Assembly: GCF_029846715.1 (NCBI RefSeq)
Contig: NZ_JARVWW010000018.1
Location: forward strand, 1-64,000
DNA length: 64,000 nucleotides
Direction of reading: 5' to 3'
Source of the DNA: Bradyrhizobium nivariense
GTDB taxonomy: Bacteria > Pseudomonadota > Alphaproteobacteria > Rhizobiales > Xanthobacteraceae
Shown: piece after piece, positions 1 to 7,868 of the stretch
Layout: every line of letters starts with the position of its first letter
Position numbering within the stretch: the stretch's first letter is position 1
Notes under the pieces: generated by a model
The model's database searches: none
Seen by the model: the letters and a program-made list of their open reading frames with translations, nothing else
Told to the model about the DNA's origin: nothing
Made by a program: the position numbers and the translations under genes

Positions 1-1
1 C

Positions 2-97
2 GACTATATCGAGCGGTTCTACAATGCCATCCGCCGTCATTCGACGATCGGATATCTCAGCCCTGTTGAGTTCGAGCGCAAGGTGGGATTAGCTTAA
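2..97 (+). pseudogene. IS3-family transposase (OrfB) C-terminal end, partial at window edge
   Basis: The reading frame open from base 2 to a TAA at 95-97 encodes the typical last 31 residues of an IS3-family DDE integrase-type transposase (FYNAIRRHSTIGYLSP, then a short basic tail). The rest of the transposase lies outside the window, so intactness cannot be judged. It is followed by a sequence that looks like the right terminal inverted repeat of the element (about 105-127), so the insertion ends just downstream. Confidence 0.8.
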
Positions 98-104
98 CCA
101 GCCG

Positions 105-127
105 TCCATCAAACCGGCAGCAGCTCA
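105..127. repeat. Probable right terminal inverted repeat of the IS3-family element
   Basis: A 23-bp segment directly after the transposase stop ends in CA, as IS3-family ends do (TG...CA). Read on the minus strand it begins TGAGCTGCTGCCGG. The left end is outside the window, so complementarity cannot be confirmed. Its first three minus-strand bases (TGA) form the stop codon of the interrupted gene next door. Confidence 0.55.
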
Positions 128-427
128 GGGCTCTAGGCCGTCTCTAGCGAGATTTTCGAGACGCTGAAGTTCTTGATCAACGCTGCCCACCACTGGAACG
201 ATTTGGGTAGGAATGCCATCTTTTTCGTCAACGCCAATTATCAAATGACCACCGGACGTATTGGCGAACGATGAGATGTCTTTTAGGAACTCCTTTACGT
301 CATTGTCTGTGCGTCCGTATGTCGAACGCTTATAATCCACCAGCACGCCTTCAGGCACACCCGCCGCTATTTGATTAAGCAAATCCTGTTCGCTAAGGCC
401 GCCTAGATCGATATTGGCTACAGTCAT
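125..427 (-). pseudogene. AlbA_2/Schlafen-like DNA-binding domain protein, truncated by IS insertion
   Basis: The 100-residue product matches the N-terminal AlbA_2 (divergent AAA_4/Schlafen-type) putative DNA-binding domain: an E/DYK-type segment (VDYKRSTYG), then DISSFANTSGGHLIIGV with the conserved SFANTxGG and IIGV strands. Family members usually run 300-500 residues, so about two thirds is missing. The stop codon is the TGA formed by the terminal bases of the neighbouring IS3-family end, so the truncation is explained by the insertion. The ATG at 427 has an AAGGG ribosome-binding site a few bases upstream, so this end is the original start. Probably nonfunctional. Confidence 0.75.
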
Positions 428-522
428 GGGTACCCTTTAGGTAGTCGAATGTGGGTAAGGCCAAATGCGCAAGAAGGATCGTAGACGTCTGCCGCTCACT
501 AAACAAACTGCTGCGATACGAG

Positions 523-711
523 ATCGACGAATTGCGTGCGAAGCGCTGATTTTTTCCCGATTCCGCGAGGCAACCGTCCGCATTCTGGTCTGCGAAGGTT
601 TTGAAGGCCACCACCAACCGGATCGCCGAAATCGCCGGCGTCAGCGTCGGATCGCTCTACCAATATTTTCCAAGCAAGGAGGCGCTGGTCGCCAGCCGTA
701 ATCGATTGTAG
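523..711 (+). pseudogene. TetR-family regulator N-terminal helix-turn-helix remnant, frameshifted
   Basis: One frame reads EATVRILVCEGFE and then, after a shift near 604, the adjacent frame reads KATTNRIAEIAGVSVGSLYQ followed by YFPSKEAL, ending at TAG 709-711. Together these reconstruct the canonical TetR N-terminal DNA-binding domain, so at least one frameshift splits it. The ligand-binding C-terminal domain is absent. It is a decayed fragment next to the IS-interrupted gene, consistent with a scarred island flank. The left limit is approximate. Confidence 0.7.
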
Positions 712-994
712 CTGGGCGTCAATCCTCAGCACGTTCGCTCCTAGGGAAGCCGACGTTCCCTAAGCTCCACAGGCCGGCACGATGACATCATGCCCCTGTT
801 TTGCCCGACGCGTCAAATCGCTTCGGAAAAACATCATCCTGCCAATGACTTCGCTACTGTGCATGGGGTTGTTTTCGGCATTTTAGTTTGCCGGCCACCG
901 AAGCGGCCACCCGCTACCGATCGTCGCGCATGCGTCCTCGGCGGGAGCGAGCGCTACGCCGCCCCTCGATCCACCCGACAGATGATTTGGAAAA

Positions 995-1040
995 ATGGTC
1001 GGAGCGAGAGGATTTGAACCTCCGACCCCTAGTCTCCCAG
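995..1040. repeat. Island left attachment site: 46-bp direct repeat of the tRNA-Pro 3' part
   Basis: These 46 bases are identical to 19637-19682, which contain the 3' part of tRNA-Pro(GGG), from the encoded CCA back through the T arm and variable region to the end of the anticodon loop. The flanking bases diverge on both sides. The copy lies 43 bp from the 3' end of the integrase gene, as expected for the distal att site of a tRNA-targeted integrative element. It lacks the 5' half of the tRNA and cannot make a tRNA. Confidence 0.92.
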
Positions 1041-1082
1041 TGGGATACTCACATTGCAGCATTCTATAGTTCTTTCATCAAC

Positions 1083-2201
1083 TTAGCTGACCTTGCGGCC
1101 GCTGGTTCGGGACTTCTTTCGGGACTTTTGCATTGCATCCACGCCGGCCGCGACCTCGTCGTCGACGACGTGGGCGTACTTGGTGGTGGTCTTGATGTCG
1201 GCGTGGTTGAGCGCCCTCTGCACCAGCTTCAGGTTCTTGGTTTCCCGCAGAAGCTTGGTCGCGAAGTCGTGTCGGAAGTCATGGAATCTGAACCCGGAGA
1301 CGCCGGCAGCGGCCCTGGTCCGCCTCCACATAGTCTTCAGCCCGTTGTAAGTGACGGGATATCGATGCCCCCTTACAAGATCGGCGCTCTTTTTCGTGCG
1401 CCTGGCCACGTAGGTGAACACCGCCTCGGGATGGTGCCCGCGCAACGGCCATAGGATCTGCCGGATTGCGTCGGTAATAGGCACGGAGACGCGCTTGTCG
1501 CCCTTCCCGGCTTTCTCAATCTTGCGGGCGTCCCAATTCACCTCTGACCAGCGCAAGAGACACTCATTCAGGCGAAGGCCCGACGCGCTGGCCAACTCGA
1601 AAACGGGCTGATAGTCGTCTCGGGTGGCTTCCTCTAATCTGTCGGCCTCATCTCCGCGAAGCTCGCGAACGATCTCCTGCGGTTCCTTCAGCCAATGTTG
1701 CTTCCAGTTAGGCTCATGGTCGAACCGGATGCCCCACGCCTTGGCGCGAGTGAACAGCTTCTTCAGGACCTCAGTAGTGCTGCGATTGACGGTTGCGGGC
1801 GCAATCAAAGGAGCCGGCTTCCTTTTGCCTTTGCCGTGCCGGGTGATCCTGTGTCCCCGGCGCCAGGCAACCAGCCTTGCGACGTCGTCGTCCCCAATAT
1901 CAGTCAGCAGTTTTGTTGCTCCAAAATAGTTGATCAGTCGCTCGATGTCGCGCCAAGTAGTGTCGGCGCCTGCGTGGTGCTGACCGATCTCATTCCAATA
2001 TCTGCCAGCTACATCGTCCAGCTTTGTCGACGCCGGAGATGTCGCGGTCTTTACGAATTGTTTCGCTCGGTCGCGTTCGGCGCGCTCGAAGGTTTCGGCC
2101 TCGCGCCTGCTCGTGCATCCCGTAGAGCCGTGAAAGCGAGCACCCTTGTGCTGGAAGTCGAAATGGTAGAACGGGCTGTCTTTGTGCTTGTAAACTGACA
2201 C
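1083..2201 (-). CDS. int: Tyrosine-type site-specific recombinase (island integrase)
   Basis: The 372-residue protein has an N-terminal SAM-like/core-binding region (about 60-180) and a C-terminal catalytic domain with the full tyrosine recombinase set: Arg210 in SGLRLNE, the lysine beta-hairpin GKGDKRVSV, His307-x-x-Arg310 in HDFRHDF, His333 in LNHADIKTT and the nucleophile Tyr342 in KYAHV. It should cut and join the 46-bp att core within tRNA-Pro to integrate and excise the island. It lies 43 bp from the left att repeat with its 3' end facing it. The excisionase-like gene upstream overlaps its start by about 150 bp. It appears intact. Confidence 0.93.
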   Translation of the reverse strand: MSVYKHKDSPFYHFDFQHKGARFHGSTGCTSRREAETFERAERDRAKQFVKTATSPASTKLDDVAGRYWNEIGQHHAGADTTWRDIERLINYFGATKLLTDIGDDDVARLVAWRRGHRITRHGKGKRKPAPLIAPATVNRSTTEVLKKLFTRAKAWGIRFDHEPNWKQHWLKEPQEIVRELRGDEADRLEEATRDDYQPVFELASASGLRLNECLLRWSEVNWDARKIEKAGKGDKRVSVPITDAIRQILWPLRGHHPEAVFTYVARRTKKSADLVRGHRYPVTYNGLKTMWRRTRAAAGVSGFRFHDFRHDFATKLLRETKNLKLVQRALNHADIKTTTKYAHVVDDEVAAGVDAMQKSRKKSRTSGRKVS

Positions 2202-2395
2202 GGCACGTCCCTCCGCGTTCTGCGCTCGATCAACTCGTCGAGATCCTCATCAGTGAATTTGCGTCGCTGCTTCTTGCTGCCGCGTCCCACGTTGATGTAG
2301 CGAAGCTCACCGTCGCGGACATATCCATTCAGCGTCTTGACCGAGACGCCCAGACGCTCTGCTGCACTTTGCGGCGATCGTAGCTGTGCGGACAT
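2051..2395 (-). CDS. Excisionase-like helix-turn-helix protein
   Basis: The 114-residue protein has an N-terminal MerR/excisionase-type winged HTH of about 60 residues: SAAERLGVSVKTLNGYVRDGEL followed by a wing with basic residues, typical of HTH_17 domains that pick recombination direction. The C-terminal part (about 55-114) is low complexity and overlaps the start of int in another frame, so it may be read-through without a folded role. Its start overlaps the stop of the upstream unknown gene (TGATG), implying coupled translation. It probably acts as the recombination directionality factor and/or repressor for int. Confidence 0.7.
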   Translation of the reverse strand: MSAQLRSPQSAAERLGVSVKTLNGYVRDGELRYINVGRGSKKQRRKFTDEDLDELIERRTRRDVPCQFTSTKTARSTISTSSTRVLAFTALRDARAGARPKPSSAPNATERNNS

Positions 2396-3321
2396 CAGGC
2401 GTCCGTCTCAGTGGGGCGGTTAGGCTTGCCACGCGTGGCACTGAACTGTCTCGCAAAAAGCGATTCGACTGGCTTAAGGGTTGCAGCGGCCGAAGGCGAA
2501 ACCATATTGTCGACCACCAGCGCAGCGGCAGCTAACGTGTGCTGAGTGAAGCTGGCCGTGATCTGGAGGCGATGCGCGCCTTTTGCCTTGCCGCCGCGAT
2601 CGGGACCAAACGTCACGACGCCCATAACTTGGGGACCATCCCAATCGCGCAGAAATTCAATTTCTACAGATGGCACCAATCGATTGAACCGGACTTCGAC
2701 GCTGATATGTTCCCCGAATTTTAGGCTTTCGGGTTGATAAGGCGTAATCAAGCCCTCTTTGATCAGATCCTCCATCCTCTTGTGGCGGTGAGGACTGTTC
2801 TTTTCGCTGATCCACTGCGCCCACAGGTCACCAGGAATTTCGGCTGCGGGAATGTGACGAAACAAGTTTGCCAGTTGACCATTCAGCGTGGAACTGATCA
2901 GGAACTCAAAGAACTTACCAAAATCGCCTGGGAGTCTGAGGCCACGCCTACCAGGTGATGAGTCTGGACGAACGCCGTGACTAGCGAGGAAGCTTATTCC
3001 CGCAGTAAGAAAGTCCGCCCCCTGAAAGTCATAGAGGCGGCCGTTTTTTAGATTCCGAAAGGTTTCTACGGCCGACCCCGCCTCCCGGGTGACGCCAGTT
3101 CCTCCAATCGCTATCAGCAAATTCGCTGCGTCCACTATGCTCATTTCCGCGGCGCTACGTCCACGCCCCGATTGACCGATGTGGCCTGCTTGTCTGGCAA
3201 ACCGTCCGTAGGCGAACACGGTTGCGGCAGGCAATCCGGTCACGCCCGCGACAGCTTCCACCAGACTGCTTAAACCTGCCATGGGACCCCGATCTGTTGC
3301 CGCGACATTAGCCTCGGCCAT
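2395..3321 (-). CDS. Island protein of unknown function coupled to the excisionase gene
   Basis: I do not recognise a named family. From the ATG at 3321 it is 308 residues; the frame stays open to 3447, but that extension looks noncoding. The N-terminal part contains a segment of the form VTGLPxxTVxAYGRFARQAG...GRGRSAAEMSIVDAANLLIAIGG, a pattern I associate with small regulatory or DNA-binding proteins of alphaproteobacterial mobile elements. The C-terminal half is mixed alpha/beta with no catalytic signature. There are no signal peptide or membrane segments. Its stop overlaps the excisionase start by one base, so the two are co-translated. A role in controlling integration or excision is inference. 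Confidence 0.6.
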   Translation of the reverse strand: MAEANVAATDRGPMAGLSSLVEAVAGVTGLPAATVFAYGRFARQAGHIGQSGRGRSAAEMSIVDAANLLIAIGGTGVTREAGSAVETFRNLKNGRLYDFQGADFLTAGISFLASHGVRPDSSPGRRGLRLPGDFGKFFEFLISSTLNGQLANLFRHIPAAEIPGDLWAQWISEKNSPHRHKRMEDLIKEGLITPYQPESLKFGEHISVEVRFNRLVPSVEIEFLRDWDGPQVMGVVTFGPDRGGKAKGAHRLQITASFTQHTLAAAALVVDNMVSPSAAATLKPVESLFARQFSATRGKPNRPTETDA

Positions 3322-3932
3322 TTGTTGCGTCAACAATTGCTTAGCTTGTACTCCCAAATAAATTGCGCGGGCTTGGCACAGGGTCGTCGCCCTACATTGC
3401 GCACCCAACATTTCGCTTCTGGTGCCGGGGCTAGTCTCAATACGCACGCCACTACCGGACTTTTTGCAAGACCGAAGACTTGCGCGAAATCCGAGGCTCG
3501 AGCCCTTTCCCGGTTCTTTCGCGGTGAAGAGTCGTTAGCGCGAAGCGCTCGCTACCCATGGCAGCCGGCAGCCCGGCGGCAGTCACCGGAAACTCCCCGG
3601 GCGCCATGGTCGGGCGCGCGCATCCCCTCCAGCACGACGGAGATGACCCCAGCTCGACGTTGCTCATGCGCCCGCCTGCGAGCCCCGCCAAAGCATGGCC
3701 ACGCCACCCAAGCCAAATGTCGCATCATCTGGAGAGGGATGAGCAGCCCGCCTTCCTAAGTCACAGGAGCTAGAGTGGTGGGCAGGCCCCAAGCGGAAGG
3801 CGCGAGAGCATGACTGGAGATCAACCCCCGGTTATGTTACGATTTGCGGCGCCACGAGACCAACAGCCTCGAAGCAATTGATGCGCGCCTCGATGGCAGA
3901 GTTGAACATCGCCATTAGCTGGGGGGAGCGGG
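3322..3932. other. Intergenic stretch between the integration module and the metallophosphoesterase gene
   Basis: About 610 bases with no convincing gene. Short open frames exist on both strands (for example 3452-3691 minus) but have repetitive, composition-driven sequence with no family resemblance. A short dyad around GTTAGCGCGAAGCGCTCGC (about 3534-3552) is present. It probably holds the promoter for the plus-strand metallophosphoesterase, but I see no clear -35/-10 pair. Confidence 0.5.
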
Positions 3933-6041
3933 ATGGGCACTATCAGAATAGCGCATATCAGTGATCCGCACTTCGGCTCCGTCAATCAGCTGGAGGTGTG
4001 GCGCAGCGCACGGGACTTTCTCAATGAAACGATCAAACCACATCTGGTGCTGGTCACGGGTGACATAGTTCATACGCCCGACCAGGACCTTTACACGACC
4101 GCGCGAGAAGAGCTGGACCATTTGGCCGTGGTCGGTCCGAAGCCCAAGGACTCCTACCGCGTCTGCGCCGGAAACCACGATCGTCATCCGTACGGAAATG
4201 CACCCGGTCTGTTTCAGAAAGCTTGGGAGAAAATCGCCGGATATGAGAGCGCTCCCGCGTGGTTTTCTCACGAATTTGAAGGGCGCGTGCCGACGGTTGA
4301 CCATCCTCTGGACATTCCGCTGTCGGACGGAGGCGACGTTTGGAAGGTCCGAGCCGTCGGCATCGATACCAGCACTGACGCGAAATTCGCGGCCCAAGGC
4401 CATGCCGCGCTCAAAGATCTTCAAGGGCTCGCTAACGCGGCGCGGGGCAATCAGGAAGCCGACCTCGTCGTACTGATGCATCATCATCATCTGCTCGCGA
4501 TCAAAGAACTGGAGGAAAGCCGCCAAACGTTGAAAGATTTGCTGAAACCCACAATCATGCTAAATGCTGGCACTGTGCTCGAGGCCTTGGCGCAGGGCTA
4601 CGTCAACGTCGTGCTGCATGGACACGAGCATTTCCGCATGTTTGCGAGGTACGGAACGTTATCCGGCCAGCAGAGCGATACCGTCATAATCGGGGCGGGT
4701 TCTGTGACGGGGAATCACAGCACTAAAGGTTGCCATATCCGGCGCGCCTCCTTCAATGTTATCGAACTACGTCCCGACCGCTCCGTGCACGTGCAGGTGA
4801 TGGCCAATAGCGACGGGCTTAAATGGAAAGCAACCGATCCTCCGATTCAACTCCTCGATGGTCGTGCCATTCGCCGGGCGCGCTTCTATAGACGTGCAGA
4901 TCCTGCCTCGCCGCCGACCAGCAGGATCGTGAAGTGCGTCGAGTTTCACGCAGACCGTACCGTGGATGTGACGCAGTCTTGGACGGATTGGGCGTTGTCA
5001 GGACGCTGGGCCACCACTACGACCAACAGTTCTGGATTACCGTCGAGCGCTTACATCAAGTTCGAGTGGCCCCAAGGCGAGCCGACCGAGGTCCAGGAGC
5101 AGCGGTTCGTGCTGGATCCCAATGGAATTCGCACCTACCGCATCGACTTGCCAATAGGTCGTGGAGAAACGCGCCTCGCGCGTCGGATTGTTGCCCGGTT
5201 CAAGTGGTGGGGCGGTGCAGTTCTGACGAAAAACGATCTGGCCTATTTCGATTCCAACACCGTTGGCGAATTCCGCAGCCACAATCTGGAATTCTGGACC
5301 GTCCGCACCCAGAACGAGTTGCAATCGATGTCGCTTCTCGTTCGGTTGCCGCCAGCGTTCGCGCCCAAACCGGAAGATGTTGCTGTGTACTGCAAGTCGG
5401 TCGGGGCGTCCGGTGAAGTCCTCGCTGCGATAGAGGAACTCAGGCCAAGCGTGCAACATCATGCCTTGGGGGTTTTCTCGTTGGAGATTCCCTACCCGCT
5501 CCCCCACTATCGCTATTCACTGGCTTGGCCCATTGCGGATGATTCGCCGCCCAGCGCCGCCGCCAAACGCTTTCATTTAGCAGCCAATGCCAAGGGGCAA
5601 CAATTGCTGGAGGCCTATGCCAGGGTGCTGGACCGCTCGTCAGTTGGGGCCTCAGTGGTACTCGGGCTCTACGTTCCTGCCACCGGAAATAGCACAACCC
5701 TGACGAAAACTGGCGAACTTCGCACCGGTGTCGCGGAAGGCGCAGCGCCGGCCTCGCTATCCCTGCGCAGCGACAATACGATGAACCGTCACGCCTTTTG
5801 GGGCCGAATCCAACTCGCATTGGCGGACGCCCGCGACCCGGGATTTACGCGCGGCGAGCGGGCGGTGATTATGGTTCCCATAAGGCAGTTCGGTCGAGAA
5901 AATGAGTCGACCTGGGGATTGATAAGAATAGGACTTCATGCTCATGGCGGATTGAGCGACGACGCGCTCCTTGCGGTACTATTGAAGGAACTTGAAGTAT
6001 TTGCAGATGGCGTACCTATGGCGCTACAAAAGGCCGCTTAA
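3933..6041 (+). CDS. Metallophosphoesterase with large C-terminal region
   Basis: The 702-residue protein has an N-terminal calcineurin-like metallophosphoesterase domain (about 1-290) with every metal-binding motif: Asp11-x-His13 (SDPHFG), Gly43-Asp44 (TGDIV), Gly80-Asn-His-Asp83 (GNHD), His183-186 (MHHHH) and Gly230-His-Glu-His233 (GHEH). This predicts a di-metal phosphodiesterase or nuclease, cytoplasmic because there is no signal peptide. Residues about 330-560 look like beta-rich domains. The last about 140 residues (VVLGLYVP ... AVIMVPI ... WGLIRIGL) resemble a GAF-type sensor fold; this is inference. A GGGGAG ribosome-binding site precedes the ATG. A small gene follows after 21 bases. 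Its place in a defence-rich island suggests a nucleic acid or nucleotide effector with a sensing domain, but the substrate is unknown. Confidence 0.8.
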   Translation: MGTIRIAHISDPHFGSVNQLEVWRSARDFLNETIKPHLVLVTGDIVHTPDQDLYTTAREELDHLAVVGPKPKDSYRVCAGNHDRHPYGNAPGLFQKAWEKIAGYESAPAWFSHEFEGRVPTVDHPLDIPLSDGGDVWKVRAVGIDTSTDAKFAAQGHAALKDLQGLANAARGNQEADLVVLMHHHHLLAIKELEESRQTLKDLLKPTIMLNAGTVLEALAQGYVNVVLHGHEHFRMFARYGTLSGQQSDTVIIGAGSVTGNHSTKGCHIRRASFNVIELRPDRSVHVQVMANSDGLKWKATDPPIQLLDGRAIRRARFYRRADPASPPTSRIVKCVEFHADRTVDVTQSWTDWALSGRWATTTTNSSGLPSSAYIKFEWPQGEPTEVQEQRFVLDPNGIRTYRIDLPIGRGETRLARRIVARFKWWGGAVLTKNDLAYFDSNTVGEFRSHNLEFWTVRTQNELQSMSLLVRLPPAFAPKPEDVAVYCKSVGASGEVLAAIEELRPSVQHHALGVFSLEIPYPLPHYRYSLAWPIADDSPPSAAAKRFHLAANAKGQQLLEAYARVLDRSSVGASVVLGLYVPATGNSTTLTKTGELRTGVAEGAAPASLSLRSDNTMNRHAFWGRIQLALADARDPGFTRGERAVIMVPIRQFGRENESTWGLIRIGLHAHGGLSDDALLAVLLKELEVFADGVPMALQKAA

Positions 6042-6062
6042 TGAGGTCGAAGGAAGAGAGCC

Positions 6063-6290
6063 ATGCGACTGATCATTCCCGGCCTAGGCGCCACTTTCAC
6101 TGTGGTCGATGTCATCCCGGCGGCCTCTGCCGAGGTGTCTGCTGCGACCTCCAGCGCCGAGGCTGCTGTTGACGAGGCATTCGGAAAACCGCTTTCCCAA
6201 CTGCCACACGATGCGCAGCAAACATTGCTCGAGAACCTTCCGTCTTCTGCGGGCGGGCTGGCCGTCGGGCCGGACTCCAGCCAAGAATGA
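6063..6290 (+). CDS. Small protein downstream of the metallophosphoesterase
   Basis: The 75-residue, Ala-rich acidic protein starts at an ATG preceded by a GGAAGAGAG ribosome-binding site, 21 bases after the metallophosphoesterase stop and on the same strand, so it is probably in the same operon. It has no membrane segment and no recognised domain; the first 20 residues are hydrophobic and beta-like, and the rest is predicted helical. It could be a regulator or partner of the upstream enzyme. Family identity is unknown, and I support it mainly from spacing and ribosome-binding site. Confidence 0.5.
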   Translation: MRLIIPGLGATFTVVDVIPAASAEVSAATSSAEAAVDEAFGKPLSQLPHDAQQTLLENLPSSAGGLAVGPDSSQE

Positions 6291-6507
6291 CGACCGGGTA
6301 TGCCGTGTCTACCATTCGTTTAGCACTGCACTTTGTCGCGTCGCACGCGATCACGCCCGCAAGACTCAAGGCGCTTTTCAGTTTTCTGGTGATTGACCTT
6401 GAGTGCGCGGCATCGCGGGCTTGCTCGCAGTTGCACGCGAACCTGAGCGCCTGAAAGCGCCGCCGACCACTCCCGTGTTGCCCTTCTGTCCACGTCGTAA
6501 GCCGTGA

Positions 6508-6828
6508 CGTAATGGGCGATCCCGATCAGTACGTTTCCACCAGCTACGTTGAGCGCCAGAACCTTTCGCCCGTATGGCGTCGCCTCTAGCAAGAGGCTGG
6601 ACAACCACGTTGCAGCCGTCGCGCTGCACGTCGCTCACTATAATAATCTCTGCCGTACCCACGAAACCCTGCGCACGACGCCAGCGAAGGCGCTGGGCTC
6701 GGCTGACAAGCCTTGGACCGTTTGCTCAGCTTTTGGATGCTGCGGTCGGTGTGGCCCCTGCGCTGCCCACCGAGACCCCGCCAGATCGGCGCCGGAAGTT
6801 CACTGTAATTCAGGGAGGGAAAAGCTAA
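6508..6828 (+). pseudogene. IS1-family transposase C-terminal remnant, frameshifted and deleted
   Basis: Three frame segments together read as the C-terminal third of an IS1-type transposase: about 6513-6560 gives DPDQYVSTSYVERQNL; about 6585-6715 gives KRLDNHVAAVALHVAHYNN, then LCRTHETLRTTPA and KPWTV; about 6716-6828 gives AQLLDAAVG to IQGGKS and a stop. Relative to the usual protein there is an internal deletion after VERQNL and at least two frameshifts, and the N-terminal two thirds is missing. The preceding bases (6291-6507) show no gene. This is a scar of an old insertion in the island. Confidence 0.7.
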
Positions 6829-6890
6829 CCAATTCGCCTATAAGTAGCAACTTTGTGTTGCCTAATTGCACCAGACATGGTCCCAGTAAG

Positions 6891-6919
6891 TTGACACGAG
6901 AGTGAACACAACCTATTTG
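6891..6919 (+). promoter_or_regulatory. Predicted sigma-70 type promoter of the TAC operon
   Basis: A perfect -35 TTGACA (6891-6896) is followed by a 17-bp spacer and a weak -10 TATTTG (6914-6919), placing the start near 6926, 41 bases before the toxin ATG. The AT-rich dyad at 6929-6948 lies directly over the predicted start, fitting autorepression. Prediction only. Confidence 0.45.
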
Positions 6920-6928
6920 ATTGCCGCG

Positions 6929-6948
6929 AGTTAACTTATATATTAACT
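6929..6948. promoter_or_regulatory. Operator-like inverted repeat upstream of the TAC operon
   Basis: AGTTAA(8 bp)TTAACT forms a perfect 6-bp dyad with an AT-rich centre (CTTATATA), just downstream of the predicted -10 and 18 bases before the toxin start. Toxin-antitoxin operons are commonly autoregulated by their HTH antitoxin on such dyads, so this is the likely site of the protein encoded at 7410-7868. Confidence 0.5.
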
Positions 6949-6966
6949 TCCCATAAGGCATACTGG

Positions 6967-7407
6967 ATGTACCGCAGAGTTCCTGCGACAAGCTATGAGA
7001 CGGTGTGCCACGGTGTCGCGGGTGATGTTCGAATGTCGCCCGTGATCCACACCAACTACCTCCAAGCTATTGCAGGAAGTGATGAAATCTCTTCGAAACG
7101 GAAGGCTCAGCTTGAACGACATTTTCAGGAATTCTGTGACCACATTCACTTTTTTAAGCGGCTGAGCGACCTTAAGTTTAAGAATGAAGGAAACTTCTCT
7201 GTTGGAAATGGTTCTTCAGTGACTGCTACTGTGTGGACGTTCAAGGCTTGGCAATGGCGGCTGTACGGGTCGATTCTTCAGGTGCATCAGCGGCGGTGCT
7301 TTGTCGGCGTGAATATTGATCCGAGCAAGAAGCAGAACAAAGCCAACCAACAGATGCTGAGAGATACAGCACAGAAGATCGGCCTCTTAGTTGAGTTCTG
7401 GGGTTAG
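6967..7407 (+). CDS. Putative toxin of a toxin-antitoxin-chaperone (TAC) system, HigB/RelE-like
   Basis: The 146-residue protein has a C-terminal segment resembling the RelE/HigB mRNA-interferase fold: WRLYGSILQVHQRRCFVGVNIDP, then KKQNKAN and a final amphipathic helix. The arginines of WRLYG and RRCF are the plausible catalytic residues. An AAGG ribosome-binding site precedes the ATG at 6967; an internal ATG at 7033 is an alternative giving a 124-residue toxin of more usual size. The antitoxin starts 2 bases after its stop and the SecB-like chaperone follows, so the order matches known higB-higA-secB TAC operons. The overall match to HigB is weak, so the call relies on context plus these motifs. 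Confidence 0.65.
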   Translation: MYRRVPATSYETVCHGVAGDVRMSPVIHTNYLQAIAGSDEISSKRKAQLERHFQEFCDHIHFFKRLSDLKFKNEGNFSVGNGSSVTATVWTFKAWQWRLYGSILQVHQRRCFVGVNIDPSKKQNKANQQMLRDTAQKIGLLVEFWG

Positions 7408-7409
7408 AA

Positions 7410-7868
7410 ATGGAGCGCGATATGACCAAGAACATGCCCCCTTCCGATCCGAAAATCATCGAGGCGGAGGAAAATCTCCTTATCGATTTTCAGGTCGCTA
7501 TTCAGGAGATGATGTTTGAGAAGAATATCAACCGCTCGCAACTGGCTGAACGATCCGGCATGTCCAAAGCTCGGATCAGTCAGATCCTGGGTAATGAAGC
7601 GAACCCGACCGTGAAAAGCATGGCGCGGCTGTTTCACGCAATGAATGAACGCGCCATGGTGACCCGCAAGCCTATTCAGGCGACCTTCGAGGCGGCCGCT
7701 AAAGCGAAGGCGGCTGGGGGGCAGGATTGGAAGTGGAGCGAATCGACCGGTGAAGTCCGCGTTGACGCCCAACTTGTGGCCGTCATCAAGGACACTGGCG
7801 CGTCGAATGACAACTACCATGATCGATTTTTGCTGATCGATTCTGAATTGACTCTGGAAGTTGCCTAG
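7410..7868 (+). CDS. XRE/HigA-type antitoxin with C-terminal extension (TAC)
   Basis: The 152-residue protein has a clear helix-turn-helix of the Cro/CI type at about 41-75 (NRSQLAERSGMSKARISQIL then NPTVKSMARL). Residues about 85-152 form an additional tail; in TAC systems such an extension is the chaperone-addiction segment that makes the antitoxin depend on its SecB-like chaperone. The gene begins 2 bases after the toxin stop and its own TAG abuts the chaperone ATG. It probably neutralises the toxin and represses the operon at the dyad 6929-6948. An internal ATG at 7422 with GGAG upstream is an alternative start. Confidence 0.8.
   Translation: MERDMTKNMPPSDPKIIEAEENLLIDFQVAIQEMMFEKNINRSQLAERSGMSKARISQILGNEANPTVKSMARLFHAMNERAMVTRKPIQATFEAAAKAKAAGGQDWKWSESTGEVRVDAQLVAVIKDTGASNDNYHDRFLLIDSELTLEVA

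Noticed and set aside
995..1040. A second tRNA-Pro gene at the left
   Set aside because: Only the 3' part of the tRNA is present; the acceptor 5' strand and D arm are missing, so this is an att repeat and not a gene.
3452..3691. Open frame of 79 codons (minus) as a possible phage gene
   Set aside because: Low-complexity, no ribosome-binding site, no family pattern; likely chance in high-GC DNA.
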